A DNA stretch of 45,693 nt from Candidatus Omnitrophota bacterium (GCA_903820505.1 CAIJHQ010000055.1:1-45693), one strand, 5' to 3'; shown: positions 20,401 through 26,243, numbered from the stretch's first letter. Translations and numbers: made by a program. The notes: generated by a model not told the origin, from the letters alone.

Positions 20401-20848
20401 TTTTCAGGTCTTCTGTCGTGACGTCCTTAACGATCACTGCTCCGGCGTATTCCGCCCTTAAAAGGTCGAGCCCGTCCTCGAACGAATATCTTTCGTATTC
20501 ATAATCCAGAGGGGATGCATTATCGGCGGCCGGGATATTCGTTTTCGTAACGGATGGCGTTAACGTCAGCGTATCGTTCAGAAATTGAGTGCTCGTCGAA
20601 AATGACGATTTCGTATTGGAAGGTAAAGTTTGTAAAACATCCCCGGAAAAATTGGGGACGGTCACTTCCGAAGCCGCCTGGGTCGTAGCTGCCGGATATT
20701 GTCCGGACAGGTCGGGACCCGAGGCAAGCGCAATCTGGGTCGAGCAATAGATAAATGCCGTGAGAAATGCAGAAATTTTAAGCGGGCCTCTTCTTTTTTT
20801 TGTTCCTGTCCTTTTCCGCCGCGATCTTTCTTCATGTTCCGTTCCCAT
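5471..20848 (-). CDS. Giant secreted multidomain protein (JAMM-like, Ig repeats, glucoamylase-like, YD/RHS-like, ILEI, C39-like, C-terminal alpha/beta-hydrolase)
   Basis: One uninterrupted frame encodes 5,125 residues from the ATG at 20848, chosen because GGAGG lies five bases upstream; in-frame ATGs at 20860 and 20896 are weaker. Order, by residue: 1-45 long-n-region signal peptide; about 100-260 JAMM-like domain with H196, H198, S208 and D211; about 312-463 carbohydrate-binding-like sandwich; about 552-1193 seven Ig-like repeats plus two diverged ones to about 1353; about 1450-1923 YD/RHS-like repeats; about 1937-2387 glucoamylase-like helical domain (GLLSAGDDPGQGY signature); about 2533-2653 and 2920-3077 further sandwiches; about 3117-3490 more YD repeats; about 3530-3627 ILEI/FAM3-like (GFLVGVY, WSFFG); about 3754-3930 coiled coil; about 4017-4170 C39-peptidase-like; 4194-4570 membrane-like and Gly/Ala-rich; about 4784-5120 alpha/beta-hydrolase with S4893 (GFSGG), D5023 and H5066. 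The frame is certain. Domain names are by eye. It is probably a surface or secreted effector or carbohydrate-processing machine. Confidence 0.93.
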   Translation of the reverse strand: MGTEHEERSRRKRTGTKKRRGPLKISAFLTAFIYCSTQIALASGPDLSGQYPAATTQAASEVTVPNFSGDVLQTLPSNTKSSFSTSTQFLNDTLTLTPSVTKTNIPAADNASPLDYEYERYSFEDGLDLLRAEYAGAVIVKDVTTEDLKKLVSRSFETAILVLHGEIVLVTSGSKDEVGILASSRSLVGKASFIAHTHPDGDAGQGPSGKDINEAGGTSSEEYVITGEGVYAYGGKGILENGGFSSYDVFIGKLYEELKVSRGQRDQVEARRDLNLFIAEQDAYNRAVEADRQTFRMGGTLSYSGALTAASVTTCPGSPYPYMTPGSSAGTALSYNSVTRQYLMNYSVPGIADISGFTISFDNASTAAVETQNISLLPNLTFGLQGPNVAVRLEIVDINGNKDVWILTGLSSAAERFWRLPVSSAAITIDKTRIKQINFIVAQAHTTATTRTGTLSVRANGLNTGTPAQPVVTSGVPAATNKTTITLSGTKEANTSILINNVPVVAPNNLTTWIATVGLGAEGNNAINITAKSSIGLASTVKTLAVLRDTSLPTGTININSGAVYTTSSTVTLSLAASDVGSGISTMGFSTDNVTWTAAEAYATSKILAVPAGDGNKTVYVKYYDKAGNASAVFSKPIILDTLPPSGTVKVNGGAQFINKTAVTLNLAATDAGSGMNTMSFSTDNITWTTAEIYAATKAWTFAAGNGNKTVYVKFTDKYGRWSTPVSVTVLLDATMPTGSININAGAVYTTSNIVTLSLSGSDTGSGVGTMSFSTDNVKWTTVEAYAASKSFTLPIGDGTKTVYVKYYDKAGNVSAVYSKSIIVETLSPTGTVKVNGGAQYINKTVVTLNLAATDAGSGMNTMSFSTDNVTWTTAETYAAIRAWTFAAGNGNKTVYVKFSDKYGRWSTPVSVTVLLDATVPTGSININSGAVYATSSAVTLNLAAVDIGSGVGMMSFSTDNATWTTAEAYAASKAFTLSAGDGSKTVFVKYFDKAGNASAIYSKAIIVETLPPSGTVKVNNGALYINKPAVTLNLAGTDVGSGMNTMSFSTDNITWTTAEIYAATKAWTFAAGNGNKTVYVKFSDKYGRWSAPVSVTVLLDTTMPTGSININVGAQYTNSPNVTINLSGVDTGSGIGMMSLSTDNINWSAPETYAASRALTLPAGDGSRTVYVKYFDKAGNASAVYSKSILLDTVPPAIVLNAATPSLINVGSLAVSYTVDGVSKAKAFTGLAEGENTLTITEADLAGNKTTVTRKVTVDTIPPTGSILINNGATKTDGRTVVLALTAADSGSGVSAVCVRENGVCTWVPSASPLNYELSAGDGIKTINYFVRDKAGIVSAAYRAAITLISPLPDIVVTSPAQSAGAFYRLIYTAGGTQREELWQLQPGNNALFVCAAGGSGAACVDYPVNYPGTEPVLPPMPPAPTLTANVISLTTRNGLVMKYAGDSLRAIENPGEYVLFDPQFDSAQNLTAGFLVFANGDRLLCQDGRPVYMLSAQGEKTVYNRDGTIASVISAAGVKTRFAYRLDGAGKVISALSMEPDVTGLYDGLNKPVWIKRSNGTVIGYENGFLKKYTDASGNVFYYQNETLKSGDTVTGYRSRLTGVKPKALGYEIPVAIFLSNPAAYAAAMTTLESELATEFEYDASGKILKAVSGKQEVLELANGIPVSFKNASGQMFNIESQIAGNGDLLSIRFAGNGLRQTYGQDGKIESLFFADGTEFRIRESGLERIVLEDGSVLSGLVWNGQSLTGFQRTNVDGSVEIYRDSRIVERKDAAGSKTVFVDYAGGQEADGLVTEDGRTYSVIRFPDEEGFIQRLTQLVKIDLPDGSRIEFDQGRPVRYVQSRQVAVDPFEVPQLVQGRSFVPNVELANAQLRSLTVDSGGFIYSGEILFNDGTQYLIENGEIAKQITASGQFVEFSDQVTPIQPRAGVPPEPLTAAETAFRDKLVRDQLDYFVNGIGLHAGTGLPVDNYKGGAAQQSDYSQSTLVGFWAEILVAIARGDLVTAKMTRAQAFEKLSTLLKTYQEVQRQAGWNGMVAFFKIVATQVAVLDGFGKPTGQTQTVYSYQNCFDQYGFGDAINLSVSLASVIGAMQGLSLDAGLSAYRDQILTSANAVLTAQEAGYAAFYDPSKKRFHGAVAKDPASGTYQFVKDYYLDRVFNEFRPGMAWVAARYPQYQDAFYGLDATLREYETQAGQTIEIAAPYDGGAFQMFWPLIHVDETRYPEFDAALRNFLYAQAESVNARGIPGLLSAGDDPGQGYEGKIGLPAAAEADDLRFDDIGSIYGTASAFGIAPHYTLQFLANLQNKFPQIKTSAGFVDAVKMQTVTKTDPVTGKQTLVTEPVFSTQYFGVDQASFILSLLKTSQGYFRQYMKNQGIESGFDALYSSLRMDLSPVTSVNAAPPELGASVLPGLYIGTNAAPDGSAAPLTKQPGFVPTIFDDEFGEGHVFNYYSGTGNFHHTEIEFGEGSGTRRMGLQEYLLLPGRAAAGRAMLGGFQLDLLNQASAQGVFYTPQQGFANSVLSRDPELGEVRRVQFALKGSNSAVGLWNLFQKDGGLDLSQYDFLSVPVRVGGNVSGPVRLKFEFKGTGNIFITETLGPDWQYINIPVAKPVDGKLTEVAAVIQSVTGGAVDGELFVGPLSGFKIRTSKGLDWAAMLGKSAAEIKTLIQTKIVTQTTGGGMKTADEVLENFTIDSSGKLVSGVLKRADGGIQYFRNGQLEKWVFRNGRTVLYEKGIANIVVDLSRGKLETARFYYDQDLKGQVYSFNIQDNERKRTFGADGKLLTMTGNSGTARFEGGQMTSIETSTAVLTNMTFADDGALLRAHVAMKDGTSFDINETDEQMTDVGGGVKFYYKGNRITGIETLQNGKTALTYQLNAAGQVVGVSATFLENGQSRTLSLFEFIQRPDRTVERAKLISFFSNVLNVAGVGGFSVGYLPQGELTWGMAFNDGAGSQARYVFKYLNTSGPILGMSVNHVYAPVRISDYGFLSLTIKQEPTMDWNQDFILKLKSPTYQTLYAFRMDNTNRDYQTFWFPLAGKMGNEGEITLEVVREQGGVGKTGAVYVKDLSYMNLKTLDHPLWEDRVGMNASELRSMKIESGDLTEVGAEIAVKQPLRYGQLVSYLDAPSRLFYKDTASATNQVVGFTRVDGTEVEMKDGNVNRVVLPNGVVNEYAPSPQNSAQSVLRLPGDGASGTSSVNYSYGALRRITQPDGRQYDLSYEFDTDGGEITVFKDTLSGEERRFKDGKLLSATDPEQMKTHYLYQDGELIGAELTYNNRVINSTRYAYEGEETRVTDERGTTWFYDADGNLIKHMTRDGYLYEYAEYSQQRLEGQTIDPADYKSALYDATGLRSVSLRGYQAPDGSWILWDGTNSSEIRLVSGAQGVNLEFDQDQKIKSGQIQFADGLILEIENYIPVRGRFASGQLFSYTVPAASNYEILQQGDGAYLGFRFKVGDMTLTYNTLGELTKAESENGTTHSFSYVHNALGNATSCTRTERRQLAFNGVPFPREVSLLAGTDQKLMDSGTETAKHLGNGFLVGVYREATNQWDVYTGTFALASDRTGLKHFLSEIKSGDSVAAVVSDPAFSNAESDLLALFEGLGAGGVRLAAFQNKKWSFFGNERLSLGQGSEKVAADSFSTVSETVSTQAIGSTEAPVFGNAPVLLGMAPVVGQRYSEFLKASAPLKASADLQRVTVYNTSDEIVYSKRLDGVNSYYEFGKARETFDASGNLLSTQEYDCPAAGCHSSDDGTLKKITLVKARQDFTAEAERLEAQIEQVKFDALYRLAWQDEVARLQIKENVDAGVAQINSQISSLNSQRYQTVKQCRRVLFWKECEERTYEVPGVQTAINQLAAQRAGLIRTGQEQLAAIPGAMAAKKAEIEQATAEKMTGLQGQKGSFLLDILRQEMEPVITDFFRRILGRDASKQEFDAWVARSQLTGAVDTAALRSELQNSAERTAREAQKTAIIQGVQSFLTGYCAATAETKVSLLQTLSLASSEAVDLQAADADKILEYLRSRDLHFGQSAFLSLKEMLASKGVSAPMETLAKETLLIDILTGVIHKFTEGDLLISMFALDRAAAIHGKDFASVKFTYDDLRSIYQAGCSASSANCGLRAIAHIGEDHFVVLEKVTDSEVTYRETTKGAGGESVTVTKDQFLGVWIAKDASGYLMVSEEQATAVKKLSDTEAMKVRGAFFFIFFFVVSIVLSVASMVVSIFSPTFGKILGYAALVAGIIGIVGSLGQFVVTGVKAVCASITQQGLFATIKQGSVSVGNTLWTAVKSVGRFIEKAFTFIKGGFPGGLNSLGSGLMHVKDFLVMPAQEILKDGVVIGHEFTVAQSMARQLVVAGLSIGTSKGLEGLGLDPRLCQLAGAFVGGGFLGIGTATSSFIRSGLQSLAMQGVGEIAMNLGLAPPIAGAISLLATQSLTSLFDSSLTIKAGLLEIAPTLATQFTMGGLDLVARSLGLDPRITSLLALPFSATIGGIAGANIFANGGMDFLKMFGAAITDAGVLGGMISMGIDFALEELGLPTVARELVSGFMSAIGGTALGEKIYSKISDGMDKFTGWISQGIGSVLEFGAKALNGAAQLTVGGFKQAIGAFTSIFSSATRENIYQDLAGIRSGTVTVDGDIWTWKSGESRIDYNVRTGRVEEFFGVGGKAAIDGLGQSSSGTNTYSKLTYQTVTTDGTLTQTYQNGTLSEWRLLFPDGTSLFSRVSGLTGWDINGNVWDGEVEVSSSPVVIPGPGPEDPPQTYDPYQWNFTIQDGRVTDSRSTYQTPVSGSEAGTQDPDKPFFVLANGVGNPSATGLPDYINNLTSDLQSSSNNQIKFNDIIKPPLYNALLGGGATDQVKDILHWLVEANTSSIHSDLVDKIQLWMRAWKQVIAARPVVGVGFSGGFEPLVESLVGSSYNITSLVSLAGVIGNLAGISTEVVNLIITVADQIESGTVNGLRGFLDTLFSKIPVVGDVVQLATSIVGFVNDHSIGLAFDALKKILTEFMRTLPPALPPFISPSAEVLVNVYGTEDILYKLNLVGAKGSIADFTPDGRLGPDGTVTRRLFNIEIAGATHSGYMRRDYPSINQSAVNAFVTILIEKSSSEGELSLFLRNAVSSGQATYDVARKVWIVNP
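17272..19195. repeat. Seven Ig-like repeat units of about 275 bases in alternating A-B-A-B-A-B-A order
   Basis: Within the giant gene, units start near 19190, 18915, 18640, 18360, 18085, 17810 and 17535. A units open PTGSININ and carry YVKYYDKAGN; B units open SGTVKVN and carry YVKFSDKYGRWS. A and B alternate, so the true period is an A+B dimer of about 550 bases. Long stretches are nearly identical at DNA level between copies, for example around 17560-17700, 18100-18250 and 18640-18790. The copies should recombine readily, changing spacer length in steps of about 92 or 184 residues. Confidence 0.85.
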
Positions 20849-21110
20849 CGCCGCCTCCATTCTCTTTTCACTCCCGACAAATGGAATATATCCCATGCGC
20901 GGAGAAAGAACAGGGCATACGATGCTCCGGAAAAATAACTTCGTTTTTTAGTAGATGAATATCGCTTAATGATAGATATTTGTGGTTGGGCTAAGGAGGA
21001 ACCTCAGAGGCTCAAAACAAGGAAGAGAGCCCTGATGGGAGAGAACTCACAGCCGGGAAGGCAACGCGCCGTTCATTCAAGACCCCAAGCATCCGAACGG
21101 ATCTCTTTAT
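20849..21110. other. Intergenic region between the azoreductase gene and the giant gene
   Basis: 262 bases with no convincing gene. It holds the ribosome-binding site of the giant gene (GGAGG, just upstream of 20848) and two in-frame upstream ATGs. Around 20990-21055 there are short self-complementary pieces (GAGG/CCTC, GGCTC/GAGCC), so the leader could fold. I compared it by eye with GEMM (c-di-GMP) and cobalamin riboswitch consensus motifs and saw no match. I see no sigma-70-type promoter, so the giant gene may be read through from the upstream operon. Confidence 0.5.
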
Positions 21111-21737
21111 CTAGAATTTCCAGGCGAGCGCCTGGGCCGACTCGCACGCCGCGCTGATCTTGGAATCCCGGACCTGCGGGCCCAAGGCGTCCATCGGCTG
21201 GACGTTTACGAAGGTAAGTTCGGTAATTCCGACGAAATTAAAGACCGCTTTCAGGTAGGGTTCCAAAAAATCCATGGTACTTGCCGGCGCTGTGCTGTAA
21301 TCGCCGCCGCGGCTCGTCATGATGACCATTTTCCGGCCTTTCGCAAGCCCTTCAACGCCATTCGGCGTGTAGCGGAACAGACCCCGAGGCTGGACGATCA
21401 CATCCAGATAATGCTTGAGAACGTACGGAACGCCGAAATTCCACATGGGAGTACTGATCAAATAGCCGTCGGCCGCAAGGAATCTCTCGATGTGCCGGAG
21501 GATCTCCTCCCAGGCCCCTTTCAATTCCACGGGGAGTTCTTTCCCGCTCAAAAGGACGTACTTTCCGTCGACCCTTTCAACCGTTAAAGGCGGCAGCTTC
21601 TCTTTGAAAAGGTCCAATTCTTCAACGTTCCATTCAGGATGCGTCGTCCGGAAGGCCTCAAGAAAAGCGCGGGAAACCTGAAGCGTTCTGGACCGGTCCC
21701 CTCGCGGTGTCGCGATAATATGCAACAATTTTTTCAC
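21111..21737 (-). CDS. azoR: FMN-dependent NADH-azoreductase / NAD(P)H quinone oxidoreductase
   Basis: A 208-residue flavodoxin-like protein of the AzoR family, cytoplasmic FMN enzymes that reduce quinones and azo compounds with NADH. The phosphate-binding loop (ATPRGDRSRTLQ, residues about 9-20) follows the first strand. Residues about 96-112 hold the STPMWNFGVPYVLKHYLD core that contacts FMN, and SRGGDYS (about 143-149) is the second flavin loop. Length equals that of E. coli AzoR. It starts with GTG at 21737, supported by AGGAGG seven bases upstream. It follows the receiver-kinase gene by 33 bases on the same strand, so it is probably cotranscribed with the chemosensory operon; a role in redox stress handling is the usual expectation. 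Confidence 0.9.
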   Translation of the reverse strand: MKKLLHIIATPRGDRSRTLQVSRAFLEAFRTTHPEWNVEELDLFKEKLPPLTVERVDGKYVLLSGKELPVELKGAWEEILRHIERFLAADGYLISTPMWNFGVPYVLKHYLDVIVQPRGLFRYTPNGVEGLAKGRKMVIMTSRGGDYSTAPASTMDFLEPYLKAVFNFVGITELTFVNVQPMDALGPQVRDSKISAACESAQALAWKF

Positions 21738-21770
21738 AACGGTCCTCCTATTCGCAACCGAACGCCCCTT

Positions 21771-22952
21771 CTAACGCTTAAGCGGCAGGGTAAAGCTGAA
21801 TTTCGACCCCTTGCCCTCCTGAGACTCCACCCAGATTTTCCCCCCGTGAAGGCTCACAATGTCCTTGGCGATGGAAAGGCCGAGACCCGTTCCTTCCTGA
21901 CGCTCGCTCAGGATGCTCTCGAACTTATCGAATATTTTTGCTTTGTTCTCCGCGCTGATCCCGTTCCCCGTGTCCTCCACTTCGACCCTCGCCTGCGGGT
22001 CTTCGACGTACAGGCTCACGGTCACCTTGCGCCCTTCCGGCGTATACTTGATCGCGTTGCTCATCAGGTTAATGATCACCTGTGTCAAACGATCCTCGTC
22101 CCCTATAACATAGACCGGCCGGTCCGGGACCTTCAACGTCATCTGAAGCTGTTTCCGAGAGGCCTCGACGCCGAACAGTTCGTAGACCCCCTTGAGGACG
22201 ACCGTCAGGTCCAGATCCTCATTCTTGAGCTGCATCTTCCCCGCCGCGATCTTGGAAAGGTCGAGAATATCCTTGATCAGACGGTTGAGCCGTCGCACGA
22301 CCCCGATCATTCTCTCGATCGCATGGAGCTGCTTGGCCGTCGTCGGGCCGAGAAGCCCATCCTGCATGTTTTCAAGATACCCGAGGAGGGACGCCAGCGG
22401 GGATTTGAGTTCGTGCGAAACGTTCGCCACGAAGGCGTCTTTCTGCTCATTCAGGTCTTTAAGCCGCGTGATATCCAGATAAAGCTGGCGGTCCAACAAA
22501 TGCGAGATCGCCACCAGAAGTTCCGATTCACACAGGGGTTTGAGCGCGATCGCATGTCCCCCTTCACGAACAGGGGACTTTTGAAGGTACTCGGCAATGA
22601 ACGGGATCAGAGGAACGCCTTCCTCCTTTCCGTAGAATCCGTCAGCCCCGGTCTGAAAGCTCCACTTCCTTGGGTCTTGCACCACTCCCCCGGCATTCCG
22701 GGCCGTCATGATAATGATCGGAATATCTTTGGTCCCGGGATGGTCTTTAAGAAGACGGCAGATCTGATACCCGTTGATCTTCGGCATGTGAACATCCAAA
22801 AGGATCAGGTCGGGCAGATGCGTGAAAGCCGTATTGATCGCCTCGACACCGTCCATCGCGATCACGACCTCATAACCGCCGTCCTCAAGCTGCGCTTTGT
22901 ACATCTCACGGAACAGCGAACTGTCATCGACCACGAGAATACGCTTCCCCAT
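21771..22952 (-). CDS. Receiver-histidine kinase hybrid (N-terminal REC, HisKA, HATPase_c)
   Basis: A 393-residue cytoplasmic two-component protein. Residues 1-150 are a receiver with phosphoacceptor D53 (LILLDVHMP) and the acidic pair D9-D10; it carries a longer than usual loop (about 86-130) before the KP motif. Residues about 168-235 are HisKA with H180 in VSHELKSP. Residues about 280-393 are the ATPase, with N box (NLMSNAIKY), G1 (DTGNG) and G2 (GTGLGLS). There is no membrane segment and no sensor domain, so input should come through phosphorylation of D53, most simply by CheA encoded 1.1 kb upstream in the same gene set. RBS GGGAG precedes the ATG. The target of its own phosphorelay is not visible here. 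Confidence 0.93.
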   Translation of the reverse strand: MGKRILVVDDSSLFREMYKAQLEDGGYEVVIAMDGVEAINTAFTHLPDLILLDVHMPKINGYQICRLLKDHPGTKDIPIIIMTARNAGGVVQDPRKWSFQTGADGFYGKEEGVPLIPFIAEYLQKSPVREGGHAIALKPLCESELLVAISHLLDRQLYLDITRLKDLNEQKDAFVANVSHELKSPLASLLGYLENMQDGLLGPTTAKQLHAIERMIGVVRRLNRLIKDILDLSKIAAGKMQLKNEDLDLTVVLKGVYELFGVEASRKQLQMTLKVPDRPVYVIGDEDRLTQVIINLMSNAIKYTPEGRKVTVSLYVEDPQARVEVEDTGNGISAENKAKIFDKFESILSERQEGTGLGLSIAKDIVSLHGGKIWVESQEGKGSKFSFTLPLKR

Positions 22953-22977
22953 AGATCATCTCCCTTATTAAAAACTG

Positions 22978-23982
22978 TTATCGGACAACACGAACCAACT
23001 CGTCCGCGATCTGTTCCAGCGGCAGAACATGTCCGACCGCCCCGCGTTCGACGGCGAGCCGGTTCATCCCGTAGATCGCGGATGTCTTCTCATCCTGGGC
23101 GATCGTTGTGCCGCCGGCGGCCCTGATCGCCTCGATCCCTTCCACGCCGTCCCGCCCCATTCCTGTCATGATCACGCCTACCGCATTGCTCCGGAAAACT
23201 TCCGCCACCGAACGCATCAGGCTGTCGATCGAAGGAATGTAAAGCGATTTCTTAGAGGTATCCTCCTTCAGAACGATCATTTCACGGCTATCCACGGTCA
23301 TGTGAACATCATCGGGAGCAAAAAGGACTTTTCCGCCTTCCAAAGTATCCCCGGCCTTTGCCACCTGGATATTAAGAGGGGATGTCACACTCAGCCATTC
23401 CGCGAGCCCCTGAACGAAGCCGGAGGCGATATGCTGGACGACCAGGATGCCGGCCGGAAAGTCCGCGGGTAGTTTCGCAAAAAGGCCCTGAAGCGCCTGG
23501 GGGCCGCCCGTTGAAACCCCCAGAGCGACCACGCGAGAAGCGACCCTCGGAACCAGAACGGGTCTCTTGGGAACAGGGCTGAATTGTATACGCCGGTGGG
23601 CCCGCACGCGGGCTGCGATCTTCACCTTTTGGATCAAGTCTTCCTTGATCGCGTCGGGATCTTCGGTGCTCGCCACAAAATCCATCGCCCCGAACCCAAG
23701 CGCCTTGATGACCCCCCGGGTGTCTCGTCCGCTGACGATCACGATCGGCGTCGGAACGTTTTCCATGATCAGCCGCGTAGCCTCCACCCCGTCCATGACC
23801 GGCATGACGATATCCAGAATGACCACGTTCGGCCTCAAAGAAAGGGTCTTCTCATAACCTTCCTTCCCGTTCCGGGCTTCGCCGATCACCTCGATCTCCG
23901 GATCGGAACTGAGAATGGCGGACAGGGCCTGCCGGACAAGCGTCGAATCGTCAACGATGAGAACGCGTACATTCTGGCTCAT
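22978..23982 (-). CDS. cheB: Chemotaxis response regulator, protein-glutamate methylesterase CheB
   Basis: A 334-residue CheB of normal length. The receiver (1-120) has D57 in VVILDIVMP. The methylesterase (about 150-334) has the catalytic triad S157 (GVSTGG), H184 (VVQHI) and D278 (GMGRDG), matching the order and spacing of E. coli S164, H190 and D286. It removes methyl groups from, or deamidates, receptor glutamate/glutamine sites, opposing CheR at 29234-30748. RBS GAGGG precedes the ATG. It lies between cheA and the receiver-kinase gene on one strand. All key residues are present. Confidence 0.96.
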   Translation of the reverse strand: MSQNVRVLIVDDSTLVRQALSAILSSDPEIEVIGEARNGKEGYEKTLSLRPNVVILDIVMPVMDGVEATRLIMENVPTPIVIVSGRDTRGVIKALGFGAMDFVASTEDPDAIKEDLIQKVKIAARVRAHRRIQFSPVPKRPVLVPRVASRVVALGVSTGGPQALQGLFAKLPADFPAGILVVQHIASGFVQGLAEWLSVTSPLNIQVAKAGDTLEGGKVLFAPDDVHMTVDSREMIVLKEDTSKKSLYIPSIDSLMRSVAEVFRSNAVGVIMTGMGRDGVEGIEAIRAAGGTTIAQDEKTSAIYGMNRLAVERGAVGHVLPLEQIADELVRVVR

Positions 23983-24107
23983 TTCACCCTCAAAATACCG
24001 TGATCCTGTGGACCGAAACTGATCCTAAAACCGGCAACAAATAAATTCTCGTTTTCTTGCTTCTAAAATTTATCCGCCGGAACCGGATTTTCAAAGCCTT
24101 ACCGCTC

Positions 24108-26243
24108 CTATCCCAACAATCTCTCCAGCGTCTCCAAAAGCCCTTCGGAAGTGAAGTCGCTCTTTAGAAGGTACGCGCTCGCCCCGACTTCCATCCCCTT
24201 GCGTTTGTCTTCGTCGCTTTCCCGTGTCGTCACAATAACGATGGGAACATCCCTGTAATCCTTATCCTTGCGAAGACGCGTCACAAGCTCGAAACCGTCC
24301 ATGTTCGGCATCAGAACATCCGAAATGACAAGGTCGAATTTTTCCAGGGAGGCCTTTTCGAGCGCTTCTTTACCGTCGCGCGCGATGACCACTGAATAGC
24401 CGACGGATTCCAGGATGTTCTTCTCAAGCATGGCGGTCGTGAGAGTGTCCTCCGCCAGCAAAATGGTCTTCTGCTTCCTACCCGTCGCTCCCTTGGATCC
24501 CGGAACCGCCCCCCGCACCGCGCCGCCTTCCGCCGAATGGATGATCATGGGAACATCCAGGACCATCACGACTTTCCCGCTCCCGAGGATCGCCGCGCCC
24601 GCAAGATGTCTCACCCGCTTCAGAGGATCGCCGATGCTCTTCAAAATGACCTCCTGGCGGCCCAAAAGCTCGTCGACCAGGATCCCGATCCTTTTTTCCA
24701 CGGACTGAACGATCAGGATAGGGAAAAACCGCTTTTCGAAAATTCCCTTCATGGGGAGCCCGAAAATATCCCGCAATTTCACGACCGGCAGAATGTGACC
24801 GCGCACGGTGATCACCTCTTTGGTCTCCACGGTCTTCAACTCCGTCATGTTGACCCGGACCGTCTCGATGACCGAATCGACCGGAATGGCGTACATATCG
24901 CTTCCGATCATCACCAGAAGGCTTTCCGTGATCGCAAGCGTAAGCGGCAGACGGATGTTAAAACTCGTCCCGTGAAGAGGGTCCGAAGTGACCTCCACCA
25001 TCCCCTTCAGTTTGATCACAATATCCCGGACCACATCCAGTCCGACCCCGCGTCCCGAGATCTCGGAAACTTCCTCTCGCGTACTGAATCCGGGTGTAAA
25101 AAGCAATTGAAAGACCTGCTCATCCACCATCATTTGGACGTGTTCCCGGGAAACAAGCCCTTTCGCGACCGCCATCTCCTTGATCTTCCCGACATCGATA
25201 CCACGACCGTCGTCGGTGACCGAAATGACCACCTGTGAACCCTCCCGCGAAGCCGCGAGCCTGATCCTTCCGGAGGAAGGTTTGTTCTGCTGTTTTCTTT
25301 CCTCCGGCGATTCGATCCCGTGGTCCACGGAATTCCTCAAAAGATGCATCAGAGGGATTTTCATTTCGTCGAGGATCGCCCTGTCAAGCTGCGTGTCCTG
25401 CCCCGCGATCACGAAATCCAGGTCCTTGCCCTTACTTTTCGCGAGATCTCTCATCGCCCGGGGGAACATGTTGAAAAGATACGACATGGGCAACATGCGC
25501 ACCTTCAGCATTTCGTCCTGCATGTTCTCCGTCAGAAGATCGATACGTTCCGTGACCACGGTCAGATCCTTCACCATCCCGCTGAAGATGCCGTAATCCT
25601 CCCCCCGAGCCTCCGTTTTCGTCTGGAGGTCCCTGGATAATTCTTCGAGCCGGATCTTGGACACGAGAAGTTCTCCGGAAAGATTGATCAGCCGGTTCAA
25701 TTTGGCGACATCCACGCGAACGCTGTCTTCGGCCAGTGTGGTAAATTCGGCGGCCTTGTTAACGATCGCTTCCTCGTCAACCGCGGGCGGAGAGACCTCG
25801 CCGGCGATCTTGGCCCCAGCAGCGGTCTCCGGCACCTCATCCGGTGATTGTCCCGAAAAGACCTTTTCCGCAAGAACGCAAAGGTCTTCCGTAAAATCCC
25901 GGTTGATGCCGGCGTCATCCCAGGTCACCTTATCATGTAAAAGGGGTTCAAGCGCGTCCAGGCACTTGAAAAACACTTCGAAACAGGCGTCTGTGAGGTT
26001 GAGCTCGCCGTTCAGGGCTCGCTGGAGGCCGCCTTCCATTTTGTGGGTGATGTCCGCGATGCGCTTATAACCCATCATCCCGGCGGCGCCCTTGATGCTG
26101 TGGGCTTCCCGCATCATAGAGTTGAGGAGTTCCCGGTCGGTGGAGCTCTTCTCAAGCTTCAGAAGCCCGAGGCTGAGCGCCTGGATGCGCTCGCGCGTCT
26201 CTGTCTTGAACTGGTCGATGAATCTGGATTTATCGAATGCCAT
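24108..26243 (-). CDS. cheA: Chemotaxis histidine kinase CheA fused to a C-terminal receiver
   Basis: A 711-residue CheA-REC hybrid. Residues 1-130 are Hpt with H48 in REAHSIKGAAG. A linker of about 50 residues follows, too short for a P2 response-regulator-binding domain. The dimerisation domain begins near 185 (LNRLINLSGELL), the ATPase follows (N box MHLLRNSVDHGIE; G boxes TDDGRGI and GRGVGLDVV), then a CheW-like domain (about 440-575). A receiver starts near residue 594 with D642 in LVISDVLMP. The missing P2 and the fused receiver suggest phosphotransfer in cis, as in FrzE-type kinases. The gene lies 72 bases after mcp; GGGGGAAG precedes the ATG. Confidence 0.95.
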   Translation of the reverse strand: MAFDKSRFIDQFKTETRERIQALSLGLLKLEKSSTDRELLNSMMREAHSIKGAAGMMGYKRIADITHKMEGGLQRALNGELNLTDACFEVFFKCLDALEPLLHDKVTWDDAGINRDFTEDLCVLAEKVFSGQSPDEVPETAAGAKIAGEVSPPAVDEEAIVNKAAEFTTLAEDSVRVDVAKLNRLINLSGELLVSKIRLEELSRDLQTKTEARGEDYGIFSGMVKDLTVVTERIDLLTENMQDEMLKVRMLPMSYLFNMFPRAMRDLAKSKGKDLDFVIAGQDTQLDRAILDEMKIPLMHLLRNSVDHGIESPEERKQQNKPSSGRIRLAASREGSQVVISVTDDGRGIDVGKIKEMAVAKGLVSREHVQMMVDEQVFQLLFTPGFSTREEVSEISGRGVGLDVVRDIVIKLKGMVEVTSDPLHGTSFNIRLPLTLAITESLLVMIGSDMYAIPVDSVIETVRVNMTELKTVETKEVITVRGHILPVVKLRDIFGLPMKGIFEKRFFPILIVQSVEKRIGILVDELLGRQEVILKSIGDPLKRVRHLAGAAILGSGKVVMVLDVPMIIHSAEGGAVRGAVPGSKGATGRKQKTILLAEDTLTTAMLEKNILESVGYSVVIARDGKEALEKASLEKFDLVISDVLMPNMDGFELVTRLRKDKDYRDVPIVIVTTRESDEDKRKGMEVGASAYLLKSDFTSEGLLETLERLLG

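Noticed and set aside
20900-21110. A c-di-GMP or other riboswitch upstream of the giant gene
   Set aside because: Short self-complementary pieces are present, but none of the conserved GEMM or cobalamin sequence blocks can be found by eye.
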